Source of the DNA: Nocardia sienata NBRC 100364
Lineage (GTDB): Bacteria > Actinomycetota > Actinomycetes > Mycobacteriales > Mycobacteriaceae
Length of the DNA stretch: 64,000 bases
Assembly (NCBI RefSeq): GCF_001613205.1
Contig: NZ_BDBX01000031.1
Location: 38,662 to 102,661 of the forward strand
Direction: 5' to 3'
The notes beneath the pieces are model-generated. The model searched no databases. It was not told the DNA's origin and saw only the letters and a program-made list of their open reading frames with translations. Positions within the stretch are counted from its first letter, which is position 1, and every line of letters starts with the position of its first letter. Of this stretch, positions 27,038 to 36,444 are shown piece by piece. The position numbers and the translations under genes were made by a program.

Positions 27038-27271
27038 TCATTGCGCGTCGTCGGATTCGGCCAGAGCTTTCTCGATCCGCTGCCGCGCCCCGGCCAGATG
27101 CTCTTCGCACCGGTTGGCGAGGGCCTCGCCGCGTTCCCAGAGCGCCAGAGCGTCGTCGAGGTCCATCCCGCCCTGCTCCAGCATCTTCACCACGCCGGCC
27201 AGCTCGTCGCGGGCGCGTTCGTAGCCGAGGCCGGCGATATCGGCCAGATCGTCGGTGCCGGGGTCGGGCAC
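27038..27271 (-). CDS. xseB: Exodeoxyribonuclease VII small subunit
   Basis: A 77-residue XseB, which forms the coiled-coil oligomer that regulates the XseA nuclease. The conserved block GYERARDELAGVVKMLEQGGMDLDDALALWERGEAL fills residues 16-50, with CEEHLAGARQRIE after it. The GTG start is two bases past the xseA stop (TGACCGTG), so both are cotranslated. Confidence 0.93.
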   Translation of the reverse strand: MPDPGTDDLADIAGLGYERARDELAGVVKMLEQGGMDLDDALALWERGEALANRCEEHLAGARQRIEKALAESDDAQ

Positions 27272-27273
27272 GG

Positions 27274-28611
27274 TCAGGTCCTCTCGGAGTCGTCGGAGCG
27301 GGTGGGGGAGCCGCGTTCGCCGAGCCGTTCGGTGCCGAGGGCGGCGGCGGAGATCGCGCCGTCACCGACCCGGATACGCAACTGGCTGCCCGCGGGCGAA
27401 TCGTCTATCGCGCGCACCACATGGCGTTCGGGTCCGGTCACCCGCTGCACGACAGCGTAGCCGCGGGCCAGGGTGGCGGCCGGGCCGACCGCGGTCAGCT
27501 GGCGCCGCAGATGGTCGGTGGTCACCGATTCGGCGCGGACCAGGCTCTCGGCGCAGCGGCGGGTCGCGGCGCGCAGGCGTTCGATCTCGTCGTGCCGGTG
27601 GCCGAGATCGCGCAGGGGGTCGGCCAGGACCGGGCGTGACCTCAGTTGTCGCAGTGCCGCCGCCTCCCGTGCGACCCAGCCGCGCAGTGCCGCCGCCGAC
27701 CGGGCGCGCAGTTCCCGGACGAGCGCGGTCTCCGCGGCGGCGTCGGGCACGATACGTTTGGCCGCATCCGTCGGGGTGGCCGCGCGCAAATCCGCGACCA
27801 GGTCGGACACCGGGGAATCGGGTTCGTGACCGATAGCGCTGACGATGGGGGTGGTCGCGGCGACGATGGCCCGGCACAGGGTCTCGTCGGAGAAGGGCAG
27901 CAGATCCTCCACGCTGCCGCCGCCGCGGGCGAGCACGATCACCTCGACGGCCGGGTCGCGATCGAGCGCCGCCAGCGCGTCGAGGATCTGCGGGACCGCG
28001 GACGGGCCCTGTACCGCGGTATTGCGGACCTCGAACCGTACCGCGGGCCAGCGGTCCCGTGCCACGCTCAGCACATCGCGTTCGGCGGCGCTGCCGCGGC
28101 CGGTGATCAGCCCGATGGTGGCGGGCAGGAAGGGGACCGGGCGTTTGAGCCGCGGATCGAACAGGCCCTCGGCATCCAGCAAAGCCTTCAATCGTTCGAT
28201 CCGTGCCAGCAGTTCGCCGACGCCGACCGGGCGGATCTCGGAGATCCGCAGCGACAGGGTGCCGCGGCCGGGGAAGAAGGAGAGCTTGCCGTAGACCACC
28301 ACCCGGCTGCCCTCCTGCAGCGGGACGGGGGAGGCGCGCAACAGGGCCGGGTCGCAGGTCACCGACAGCGACATATCGGCGGCCGGATCGCGCAGCACCA
28401 GGAAGGCGGTGCGGGTGCCGGGCCGCAGGTTGATCTGGGTGAGCTGGCCTTCCACCCAGACACTGCCGAGCCGGTCGATCCACTGGGCGACCTTCATCGA
28501 CACCGAGCGCACCGGCCAGGGCTGCTCGGCGGAATTGGCGGGGGCGGGTGCCTGCCCGGGTCGGCCGGAACCGCTCCGGCCGACCGCGGGCGCGGGATCG
28601 GCCTCGGTCAC
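27274..28611 (-). CDS. xseA: Exodeoxyribonuclease VII large subunit
   Basis: A 445-residue XseA with an N-terminal OB fold (WIDRLGSVWVEGQLTQINLRPGTRTAFLVLRD, residues 43-75) and the catalytic middle domain: LPATIGLITGRGSAAERDV, VIVLARGGGSVEDLLPFSDE and VSAIGHEPDSPVSDLVADLRAATPTDAA. A C-terminal helical arm follows and the last residues (VGDGAISAAALG) form the usual tail. It degrades single-stranded DNA from both ends with XseB. The GTG start shares GTGA with the stop of the upstream lipid-droplet gene. Confidence 0.95.
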   Translation of the reverse strand: MTEADPAPAVGRSGSGRPGQAPAPANSAEQPWPVRSVSMKVAQWIDRLGSVWVEGQLTQINLRPGTRTAFLVLRDPAADMSLSVTCDPALLRASPVPLQEGSRVVVYGKLSFFPGRGTLSLRISEIRPVGVGELLARIERLKALLDAEGLFDPRLKRPVPFLPATIGLITGRGSAAERDVLSVARDRWPAVRFEVRNTAVQGPSAVPQILDALAALDRDPAVEVIVLARGGGSVEDLLPFSDETLCRAIVAATTPIVSAIGHEPDSPVSDLVADLRAATPTDAAKRIVPDAAAETALVRELRARSAAALRGWVAREAAALRQLRSRPVLADPLRDLGHRHDEIERLRAATRRCAESLVRAESVTTDHLRRQLTAVGPAATLARGYAVVQRVTGPERHVVRAIDDSPAGSQLRIRVGDGAISAAALGTERLGERGSPTRSDDSERT

Positions 28612-29339
28612 TGGGCTCGCACGGTGGCGATCCGGTTGGTCAGCATGGTCACGAACGCGGCGCGATCCAGGGTGCGCTGTTCGTAGTCGAGCAGGGCGAC
28701 CAGATCGGTGACCGTGAGCGTGCGCAGCCGTCCGCGCAGCTGGGCGAGGGTCATGTTCGGGTAGTCGTAGCGGGCGCCGACCTCGGGGAGTACGGGTCCG
28801 GCCGCGGGCTCGGGTTCGGCGACGGGCTCGGGATCGGCCGTGGCGGCGGATTCGGGTCCGTCGACCGCGGCCGCGCCGGCCACCGTGAGATCGTCGGCCG
28901 CGTCACCGGGGTCGACCGTGGCCTCGGTGTCGAAGGCGTGCGCCGCGGGCACCGGGTCGCCGTTCTGGATCGCGCGCAGCCCGGCCAGGGTTTCCTGCAG
29001 GGCCAGTTCCACCTCGGCCGGATCGGATTCGAAGCGGTCGAAACCACTGTTGCGTCGCCGCGAGGTCTGGCCCGGCTCGCGCGCCGGCGGGTCGTCGTCC
29101 TCGTCGAAGGTGGCCCATTCGGGCTGTTCCTCGGGACGGTTGATGATCCGGTCGAAAACCGAATCGCCCTTGATCGCCAGACTGGTGACGAACTGCTGGA
29201 CGTGCATCCCCGTCTGCAGTAATTGGCTTACCGCGGTGAGCGGTAATTTCGCCGCTGCCGAAGGCAGCCGTCGCGTCTCCTCGAGAACGTAGACGGCGGC
29301 TCCGGCGGCGACGCGGGCCAGGAACGGTGGTCGAAACAT
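28608..29339 (-). CDS. Lipid droplet-associated protein (Rv1109c type)
   Basis: A 243-residue protein. The N-terminal 60 residues (FLARVAAGAAVYVLEETRRLPSAAA..., LPLTAVSQLLQTGMHVQQFVTSLAIKGD) form amphipathic helices of the kind that coat lipid droplets; an acidic Pro/Ala/Glu linker (about 85-195) and a C-terminal SAP-like helix-turn (YDYPNMTLAQLRGRLRTLTVTDLVALLDYEQ) follow. Orthologues in Mycobacterium and Rhodococcus were found on triacylglycerol droplets. It shares four bases (GTGA) with xseA, so a storage-lipid protein is translationally coupled to a DNA nuclease. Confidence 0.8.
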   Translation of the reverse strand: MFRPPFLARVAAGAAVYVLEETRRLPSAAAKLPLTAVSQLLQTGMHVQQFVTSLAIKGDSVFDRIINRPEEQPEWATFDEDDDPPAREPGQTSRRRNSGFDRFESDPAEVELALQETLAGLRAIQNGDPVPAAHAFDTEATVDPGDAADDLTVAGAAAVDGPESAATADPEPVAEPEPAAGPVLPEVGARYDYPNMTLAQLRGRLRTLTVTDLVALLDYEQRTLDRAAFVTMLTNRIATVRAQ

Positions 29340-29664
29340 GGTAATAGCCTGCCCGATATGGCGGGGTACGCAAAAGAGGGTGCGCGTACCCGGCAAGCCG
29401 CGGCCGGATCGGTGGGTTTCTCGCCGTCGGGCGCGGGCCGCCGCGGTGGGAGCTGCGACGGACATCCACATCGGCGCCGGGCGGGACCGGCGGGTGAACC
29501 TGCACACCTCTCCCCGAGGCGATGCCGCCGGTGGCCGGTGGCGTGCTGCGGCCGGAGGCCGCCGGTGAGCGGGGGAACGGACCGAACAGGTGGTCGGGAC
29601 GCGGCCCTCGCGCCGGGGTGCACGGCCGCAGCGGTCGCCGAGGTACGCACGTATTCTGTGGGGC
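29340..29664. other. Intergenic region, lipid-droplet gene / ispH
   Basis: These 325 bases lie between the divergent lipid-droplet gene and ispH and contain no supportable gene. TATTCT at 29652-29657 lies seven bases before the ispH ATG and could be the -10 box of a leaderless ispH transcript. Confidence 0.4.
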
Positions 29665-30672
29665 ATGTCCTCGGCAATACCGTTGAATGTCGGAATCGCT
29701 CGCTCGGCCGGCGCCGCGACCGCCGCCCCCGAAGGAAAACGAGTGCTGCTCGCCGAACCGCGCGGATACTGCGCGGGTGTGGACCGTGCCGTCGAGACCG
29801 TGGAAAAGGCGCTGGAAAAGCACGGCGCGCCGATTTATGTCCGTAAGGAAATCGTGCACAACCGCCACGTGGTGGAAACGCTGCGCGAGCGCGGCGTGAT
29901 CTTCGTCGACACCACCGACGAAGTTCCCGAGGGGGAGCTGGTGGTGTTCTCCGCGCACGGTGTCTCGCCCGCGGTCCACGCGACCGCCGCCGAGCGCAAC
30001 CTGCGCACCATCGACGCGACCTGTCCGCTGGTGACCAAGGTCCATCAGGAGGCCAAACGCTTCGCCCGCGACGACTACGACATCCTGCTGATCGGCCACG
30101 AGGGCCACGAGGAGGTCGAAGGAACGGCCGGTGAGGCCCCCGAGCACGTACAACTGGTCGACGGACCCGACGCGGTCGAGAAGGTGACCGTGCGCGACGA
30201 GTCGAAGGTGATCTGGCTGTCGCAGACCACGCTGAGCGTGGACGAGACCATGGAGACGGTGTCGCGGCTGCGGGAGAAGTTCCCGGCGCTGCAGGACCCG
30301 CCCAGTGACGATATCTGCTATGCCACCCAGAACCGGCAGGTCGCGGTGAAGGCGATGGCACCGGAATGCGATCTGGTGATCGTCGTGGGCTCGCGCAACT
30401 CGTCGAACTCGGTGCGCCTGGTGGAGGTGGCTCTCGGCGCCGGGGCCCGCGCGTCGTACCTGGTGGACTACGCGCGCGAGGTGGACCCGGCGTGGCTCGA
30501 AGGAGTGACCACGGTCGGGATCACCTCCGGCGCGTCGGTCCCCGAGATCCTGGTGCGCGGGGTGCTGGACATGCTCGCCGAACACGGGTTCGGCGAGGTC
30601 CAGCCGGTGACCACGGCGAACGAGACCCTAGTGTTCGCGCTGCCGCGGGAATTGCGGGCCGCTCGGCGCTGA
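29665..30672 (+). CDS. ispH: 4-hydroxy-3-methylbut-2-enyl diphosphate reductase
   Basis: A 335-residue IspH/LytB, the last enzyme of the MEP pathway, which reduces HMBPP to IPP and DMAPP with an oxygen-sensitive [4Fe-4S] cluster. The three cluster cysteines are visible in GYCAGVDRAV, DATCPLVTKVH and DDICYATQNRQ; the substrate residues IVHNRHVV, SAHGVSP and GSRNSSNSVRLVEVA follow. The ATG at 29665 starts about 25 residues before the first conserved block, the normal distance. It supplies IPP for the Z-prenyl synthase at 9.1 kb, a pathway link rather than an operon. Confidence 0.95.
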   Translation: MSSAIPLNVGIARSAGAATAAPEGKRVLLAEPRGYCAGVDRAVETVEKALEKHGAPIYVRKEIVHNRHVVETLRERGVIFVDTTDEVPEGELVVFSAHGVSPAVHATAAERNLRTIDATCPLVTKVHQEAKRFARDDYDILLIGHEGHEEVEGTAGEAPEHVQLVDGPDAVEKVTVRDESKVIWLSQTTLSVDETMETVSRLREKFPALQDPPSDDICYATQNRQVAVKAMAPECDLVIVVGSRNSSNSVRLVEVALGAGARASYLVDYAREVDPAWLEGVTTVGITSGASVPEILVRGVLDMLAEHGFGEVQPVTTANETLVFALPRELRAARR

Positions 30673-30714
30673 CCGCGCTCACCTAGGCGCTCACCGGCGG
30701 CGACGGGCCCGCGC

Positions 30715-31683
30715 TCACCGGCGTTCGGGTCGCCGCCGTTCCGGGATGGGTTCGCGGACCCGGGCGGTCTGCGGCGCCCGGGCCGGTTCGCCCCGGCGGG
30801 AGTTCGCGCGCACCGGTTCGTCCGGTACCGGAGCCGCCGGGCGGGCGGGCCGGTGCGGGCGCATCTCGCGGGTGCGGGGTGCGGCGCCCCGCGCGGCCGG
30901 CTCGGCGGGCGGGCGGCCCCGGCCGCCGCGGCGGGGGGATTCGTCGAACGATTCGTGGGTGTAATCGGGTTCGGGGTTCTCGGGCCGTTTCGGCCGCGCC
31001 TTCGCCTTGGTCCTGCCGTTGGCCTTGGACCGTGCCGCCAAGGTCTCGGCGCGCGAGGGTTTGCTCCCGCGACCCGTCTTGCCCTCGCCCAGGGGACGCT
31101 TCGCCTGTCCGCGGCTCGGCCGCTTCGCGGTCTCGCGGCGGGGCCGGTTCTCCGCCCGTTCCTTGGCCTCGCCGCGGGTCGCGCGCCGTTCGCTACGACC
31201 CCAGCTCGTGCCGCGCCGGGCGGCGGCGGTCTCGCGGGCCGCGTTCTCCGAGCGGAACTGCGCGATCCGGATCCCGGCGATGATCAGCACCAGGACGGTG
31301 GCCAGCATCATCGGCGGGAAACGGTGCACCAGCGGGATCGCCAGGTTCAGCAGGATGTCCTTGAGGGAAGCGGTGCTGGTCCCGGTGAGCTGGCGATAGG
31401 CGATCGGCACGGCCACGAACAGCAATAGCGGCGGTAACACCATCGTGGTGAACAGGCCGCGGAACCGCACCGCCGCCACCGCCGCCAGACATCCGAGGAT
31501 GTAGAACGCGCTGAAGGTGCCGGTCAGGTCCGTGACGTCGCCGAGGGCATCGATGAGGAAACCCAGGAAGGTGCAGGTCGCAGCGATGAGAACCGCGGCA
31601 TAGGCCGGGACACCCGGCACCGTCGGCAATAACGAACGTTGCGGCGCGGGCACCCGGGAATTCACTCGTTGGGAAGCAGCCAC
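30715..31683 (-). CDS. DUF6542 membrane protein with basic tail
   Basis: A 322-residue protein. The first 150 residues hold four membrane helices (AYAAVLIAATCTFLGFLIDALG, FSAFYILGCLAAVAAVRF, FTTMVLPPLLLFVAVPIAY, MMLATVLVLIIAGIRIAQF) of the DUF6542 family. The rest is a long Arg/Lys/Pro/Glu-rich disordered cytoplasmic tail. It matches Rv1111c in position after ispH. Function is unknown. The basic tail could bind nucleic acid or acidic lipids, but this is only inference from composition. Confidence 0.8.
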   Translation of the reverse strand: MAASQRVNSRVPAPQRSLLPTVPGVPAYAAVLIAATCTFLGFLIDALGDVTDLTGTFSAFYILGCLAAVAAVRFRGLFTTMVLPPLLLFVAVPIAYRQLTGTSTASLKDILLNLAIPLVHRFPPMMLATVLVLIIAGIRIAQFRSENAARETAAARRGTSWGRSERRATRGEAKERAENRPRRETAKRPSRGQAKRPLGEGKTGRGSKPSRAETLAARSKANGRTKAKARPKRPENPEPDYTHESFDESPRRGGRGRPPAEPAARGAAPRTREMRPHRPARPAAPVPDEPVRANSRRGEPARAPQTARVREPIPERRRPERR

Positions 31684-31955
31684 GTCCTGAACACTATCCT
31701 CCGGAAGGGTCGACTGTGTTACGGCACGGCGGGTCCGGCTCCGCGATTGTGCGGAAACGGTGGTCGGCGACGGTATTCATACCGTCGAGGGATATGGGTG
31801 GCGCGCAACACGATGGCGCAATAGAGACACTGTCCGTGGTGGTCGCGGGTCGGTCGGGCCAGGGGCGGTGCGGGTCTCGGCGTGTTGCCGGTGTGGCGTC
31901 CCGGGTATCGGTACCGGCATTGAAGCTGTCGGTGCGGTGCCCTAAATTCGCCGTC

Positions 31956-33152
31956 ATGCGAATCCTGCATACGTCGGACTGGCATATCGGTCGCACCTTT
32001 CACGGCGTGGACCTGCTGGCCGACCAGTCGCGGGTACTCGAGGCGATCGCCGAGCTCGTCGCCGCCGAAGAGGTGGACACCGTCGTGCTCCCCGGCGATG
32101 TCTACGATCGCTCCATCCCCAGCGCGGACGCGATCGCGGTCTGCAACAGGGGGTTCGAAGCCATCCGCGCGGCCGGAGCGCGCATCGTGGCCACCTCCGG
32201 TAACCACGATTCGCCGACGCGGCTCGGGGCGGGCGCCAGTTTCGCGGCGGCCGGCGGGCTGTATCTGCGTACCACGGTGGCCGATTCGGCACGACCGGTG
32301 CTGCTGTCCGACGAGCACGGTGCGGTCGCCTTCTACGGCATCCCCTACCTGGAGCCGGAGATATGCCGGGGCGAGCTCGGCGTACCGCAGGCGCGGTCGC
32401 ACGCCGAGGTGCTCGCGGCGGCGCTGGAACGGATCCGGGGCGATATCGCACAGCGGCCGGGCACCCGGGCGGTCCTGCTGGCACACGCCTTCGTGGTGGG
32501 TGGCGCGGCGACGGGTTCGGAGCGGTCGATCGCGGTGGGCGGAGTCGAGACGGTACCGCTGGCGATGTTCACCGAGCCGGGGTTCGACTACGTCGCGCTC
32601 GGGCATCTGCATTCGCCGCAGACCCTCGCCGAGACGGTGCGCTATTCGGGATCGCCGTTGCCGTATTCGTTCGGGGAGAGCACCCATCGCAAACAGGCCT
32701 GGGTGGTGGACCTCGGCGATACCGGTCCGGCCCGGGTGCGCGGCCTGCAATTACCGCAGGTCCGCGGACTGAGCCATCTCACCGGGACGCTCGAGGAGTT
32801 GCTGGCCGACCCCGCCTGGGAAGCGTCCGAAGAGCACTACGTCTCGGTATCGCTCACCGACTATGCCCGGCCGGTGGACGCCATGCGCCGATTGCGTGAG
32901 CGTTTCCCGTACGCGGTGCATGTGGAATGGGAACGCCCGCAGGGCGATCCGGCCCTGCGTTACCGGGAGCGGGTGCGCGGCCGCGACGACACCGATATCG
33001 CCCGCACCTTCCTCACCGATGTACGCGGCGAGCCGAACAGCTCCGAAATGGACTGGCTGAACCGGGCCATGGCCGCGGCCGTCCGGGAGACGGAGGTGGT
33101 CCGCGACGATATCGGCGCGTCCCCGGTGGCCGATACGGAACTCACCGCATGA
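31956..33152 (+). CDS. sbcD: Exonuclease subunit SbcD
   Basis: A 398-residue Mre11-type nuclease subunit. The metallophosphoesterase motifs are in order: HTSDWHIGRTF, LPGDVYDRSIP, TSGNHDSPTR, LAHAFVVGG and LGHLHSPQ. It forms the SbcCD complex, which cleaves hairpins and DNA ends with Mn2+. ATG at 31956 fits the family N-terminus (MRILHTSDWHIG). Its stop overlaps the sbcC start as ATGA (33149-33152). Confidence 0.95.
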   Translation: MRILHTSDWHIGRTFHGVDLLADQSRVLEAIAELVAAEEVDTVVLPGDVYDRSIPSADAIAVCNRGFEAIRAAGARIVATSGNHDSPTRLGAGASFAAAGGLYLRTTVADSARPVLLSDEHGAVAFYGIPYLEPEICRGELGVPQARSHAEVLAAALERIRGDIAQRPGTRAVLLAHAFVVGGAATGSERSIAVGGVETVPLAMFTEPGFDYVALGHLHSPQTLAETVRYSGSPLPYSFGESTHRKQAWVVDLGDTGPARVRGLQLPQVRGLSHLTGTLEELLADPAWEASEEHYVSVSLTDYARPVDAMRRLRERFPYAVHVEWERPQGDPALRYRERVRGRDDTDIARTFLTDVRGEPNSSEMDWLNRAMAAAVRETEVVRDDIGASPVADTELTA

Positions 33153-36100
33153 GGTTGCACCGGCTGGAGATGACGGCCTTCGGCCCTTTCGCCGAGACCG
33201 CGTCCGTCGATTTCGACGAACTGGGCGCGGACGGACTCTTCCTGCTGCACGGGCAGACCGGTGCCGGGAAGACCACGGTGCTCGACGCCATCGCCTACGC
33301 GCTCTACGGGCGGGTGCCGGGGGCACGGGGGGACAAACGGTTGCACTCCGATCACGCACCCGCGCATATCCGGCCGGAGGTGGTGCTCGAGGCCACGCTG
33401 GGCGGCCGGCGACTCCGGCTCACCCGGCAACCGGAATTCGAGCGGCCGAAGTTGCGCGGTAGCGGGACCCGGGTGGAGAACGCCAGAGCCACGCTGGCCT
33501 GGCTGGACGGCCGGGGCACCAACCTCTCGCGGATCAACGAGATCGGCGACGAGATCGTGCGGCTGCTGGGAATGAGTGCCGATCAGTTCTTCCAGGTGGT
33601 GCTGCTGCCACAGGGAGATTTCGCGAAGTTCCTGCGCGCGGAGAACGAGGATCGCGAGCGACTGCTCGAGAAGCTGTTCGACACCGGACGTTTCGGGTCG
33701 GCCGAACAGTGGCTCACCGCCCAGCGCAAGTCGTCGGGAGAGCAGATCGGCGCCCAGCAGCGCAATGTGGAGGATCTGATCACCCGGGTCGCGGTGACGG
33801 CCGGGATCGACCGCACCGAGCGGATCGACATTCTGGACGCGGTCGAGTGGTCGCAGGATCTGCTGGCCGGGGCCCGCGGCGAGGTGGAGAAAGCACAGCA
33901 CGAACTCGATCGGCGGCGCGCGGAGTCGGCCCGCGCCGACGAGTCGGCCGAACGGGAGCGGCGGGCAGCCGAGCAGCGGCGCCGGCTGGAACTGGCCCGG
34001 CAGCAGCTCGAGCAGTACGCCGCCGAGGCCCGGGCGCGGGCCGCGGACCGGGGCGAATTGGATCGGGCGCGCCGCGCCGAACCGGTGGCCGCGGCATTGG
34101 CCGAGGCGGAGGCCGCGGTCCGCGCGGCGCGCGGCTGTGAAGACGAATCCGTGGCGGCGGCGCAACACCTGGCCCGGCTGGCCGCGGAACCCGACAGTGC
34201 GGATATTCCGGGTATCCATCTGGTGCTGAGCCCATCCGCCGGGCGAACGGGAGACCGGATCGACGAGCTGTCCTCCGGGGACGCCGCGGCCGGGGGCTCT
34301 CCGGCGCAGGCGCAGGACGAATTCGCGCTGTTCGACGTGGCCCCCGGCGGGTCGCGGCAAGGCCCTTCCGGTACCGCGGACGAGTCGGACCGGGTGGACG
34401 ACCGAGCCGGCTACGACGAGGACTTCGGCCTGGATACCGCGATTCGCGGGTGGAGTGCGCTGCTGGGCGGGCTCGGCGAGATCCGCGCCGACGCGGCCAC
34501 GGCCGATACGTTGCGCGAGGAACTGGCCGGACTGCACTCCGCAGCGGCCGAACTCGCCGAGCGCTCGGCCACACTCACCGAACGGCGGACCCGCTTACCC
34601 GAGGCCATCGCTGCGGCCCAGGCGCGGGCGCGGGAAGCCGACGAGGCGAAAGCGACGCTGCCCGGTCTGCGGGCCGAACTCCGGCGTTTGCAGGAGACCG
34701 CGACCGCGGCCGTGGATCTGGCTCGGGCGCGGACCACGCTCGACCGGGCCCGGGTGGATCTCGATACCGCGCGCGGCCGGCACCTGCAGGCGCGGGAGCA
34801 CGTCCTGGATCTGCGGGAGCGCAGGTTGGCCGGAATGGCGGCGGAGCTGGCCGGGCGCCTGGTCGACGGGCAGGCGTGCGCGGTGTGCGGTTCGGCCGAG
34901 CATCCCCGGCCGGCGCGGCAGGCGGCCGGTGCCGTATCGGAAGAGGACGAGGCGGCGGCGGTCGCCGCGGAACGTTCCGCCGAGGTGGCGCGGGACCGTG
35001 CGCAGTCGGCGCTGGCCGAGGTGGAGCGGGAGATCGAGGCGCTGCTGGCACGCGGTGGTGACACCGACCGTGTGCAACTCGCGGCCGCTCTGCGCGCCGC
35101 CACCGAGAAGTGCGGGGACACCGAGGAACTGGCCGAATCGGCCGATGCGTGCGCCGCCGAACTCACCCGGCTGCGTGCCGATGAGAGCGGGTTGCACGAT
35201 GCGCTGCGCGATACCGAGACCCGGGCGGGAGCCATCGCCGCGCGGATCGAGTCCGCGCAGACCCGGCTGGCCGAAATCGACGAGAAGTTGCGCACCGCCG
35301 CCGGGCGGGACCGGACCATCGGCCGTCGCCGGGAACGTCTGCACGCACTGATCGCCGCCGCGGGCGACCGGCGTGACACCTATGCCGCGGTCCGCGCGGC
35401 ATGGGAACGGGTGGCCACCTGTGTCCTGCGGGTCGAACGGCTGGCCGGGTCGGCGGGCCTTGTCCCGCCCACGAGCACCGACGGCACCGCACCGGAGCCG
35501 GGGGCCGGTGGATCGGGCGATGCGGGCCAGGACCCCGGAGCCGGCTCGGCGGAGATGCTGGCGACACTGCGGATCTACTCGCCGCTGATCGGCGCCGCGA
35601 CCCGGACGCCGCAGCGGCAGGACGCGCTGAGCGCTGCCCTCGCCGCCGCGGAAGAGATACGCGCCGCGGCTCGGGCCGTATTGGACGAACCCGAGATCCG
35701 GGCCGCCGCCAGCAGCGCGCCCGGCGATCCGGAAGCGCTCGAGGCGGCGGTTCGGAGCGCCCGAACCGCGTTGGACGAGGCGGTCGCGGCCCATTCCGCC
35801 GCCGTGCACCGGGTCACCCGGCTGGAAACCCTGTGCGGGCAGTTGTGGGCGGCAGTGGATCTGATCGCCCCTGCTCAGCGGGCCCATCAGGAACTGGCCG
35901 AGCTGGCGGAGGTGGTCGCCGGCCGCGGCGCGAACAACCGGCGGATGTCGCTGCGTTCCTATGTGCTCGCGGCCCGGCTCGAAGAGGTCGCGGTGGCCGG
36001 GTCGGCCCGGTTGCGCCGGATGTCGGGCGGCCGGTACGAATTCGTGCACACCGACCGGGCCGGGACCCACGGCCGGCGCGGCGGGCTGGGGCTGGACATC

Positions 36101-36433
36101 CGGGACGACTACACCGGCGCCGTCCGGCCCGCTCGCACCCTCTCCGGTGGCGAAACCTTCATGGCTTCACTGGCGCTCGCGCTGGGTCTGGCCGATACCG
36201 TCGCGGCCGAAGCCGGCGGGATCATCCTCGACACCCTGTTCATCGACGAAGGCTTCGGGAGCCTGGACGCGGACACCCTCGACGCGGTGATGGGCGTCCT
36301 CGACGAACTGCGCGCCGGGGGCCGGGTGGTGGGGCTGGTCAGTCACGTCGACGAAATGCGTCAGCGCATACCCAGCCGCCTGCACGTGGTGCGCGGCCGC
36401 AACGGTTCCCGGTTGCACGCCACCATCGCCTGA
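33149..36433 (+). CDS. sbcC: Exonuclease subunit SbcC (Rad50-like)
   Basis: A 1094-residue SMC-like ATPase. Walker A GQTGAGKT is at residues 35-42, the Q-loop region FFQVVLLPQGDFAKFLRAE near 150, the zinc hook CAVC near 577, the signature LSGGETFMASLALALG near 997 and Walker B IILDTLFIDEGFGSLD near 1030. Between the coiled coils there are two low-complexity Gly/Ala/Pro/Asp-rich inserts, about residues 349-430 and 769-804, that interrupt the heptads. It works with SbcD (ATGA overlap). Convergent with ogt, 11 bases apart. Confidence 0.94.
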   Translation: MRLHRLEMTAFGPFAETASVDFDELGADGLFLLHGQTGAGKTTVLDAIAYALYGRVPGARGDKRLHSDHAPAHIRPEVVLEATLGGRRLRLTRQPEFERPKLRGSGTRVENARATLAWLDGRGTNLSRINEIGDEIVRLLGMSADQFFQVVLLPQGDFAKFLRAENEDRERLLEKLFDTGRFGSAEQWLTAQRKSSGEQIGAQQRNVEDLITRVAVTAGIDRTERIDILDAVEWSQDLLAGARGEVEKAQHELDRRRAESARADESAERERRAAEQRRRLELARQQLEQYAAEARARAADRGELDRARRAEPVAAALAEAEAAVRAARGCEDESVAAAQHLARLAAEPDSADIPGIHLVLSPSAGRTGDRIDELSSGDAAAGGSPAQAQDEFALFDVAPGGSRQGPSGTADESDRVDDRAGYDEDFGLDTAIRGWSALLGGLGEIRADAATADTLREELAGLHSAAAELAERSATLTERRTRLPEAIAAAQARAREADEAKATLPGLRAELRRLQETATAAVDLARARTTLDRARVDLDTARGRHLQAREHVLDLRERRLAGMAAELAGRLVDGQACAVCGSAEHPRPARQAAGAVSEEDEAAAVAAERSAEVARDRAQSALAEVEREIEALLARGGDTDRVQLAAALRAATEKCGDTEELAESADACAAELTRLRADESGLHDALRDTETRAGAIAARIESAQTRLAEIDEKLRTAAGRDRTIGRRRERLHALIAAAGDRRDTYAAVRAAWERVATCVLRVERLAGSAGLVPPTSTDGTAPEPGAGGSGDAGQDPGAGSAEMLATLRIYSPLIGAATRTPQRQDALSAALAAAEEIRAAARAVLDEPEIRAAASSAPGDPEALEAAVRSARTALDEAVAAHSAAVHRVTRLETLCGQLWAAVDLIAPAQRAHQELAELAEVVAGRGANNRRMSLRSYVLAARLEEVAVAGSARLRRMSGGRYEFVHTDRAGTHGRRGGLGLDIRDDYTGAVRPARTLSGGETFMASLALALGLADTVAAEAGGIILDTLFIDEGFGSLDADTLDAVMGVLDELRAGGRVVGLVSHVDEMRQRIPSRLHVVRGRNGSRLHATIA

Positions 36434-36444
36434 CCGCACGGGCC

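Noticed and set aside
32927..33148. Longer N-terminus for SbcC
   Set aside because: It would overlap sbcD extensively; the ATGA overlap and the family start at 33149 are clear.
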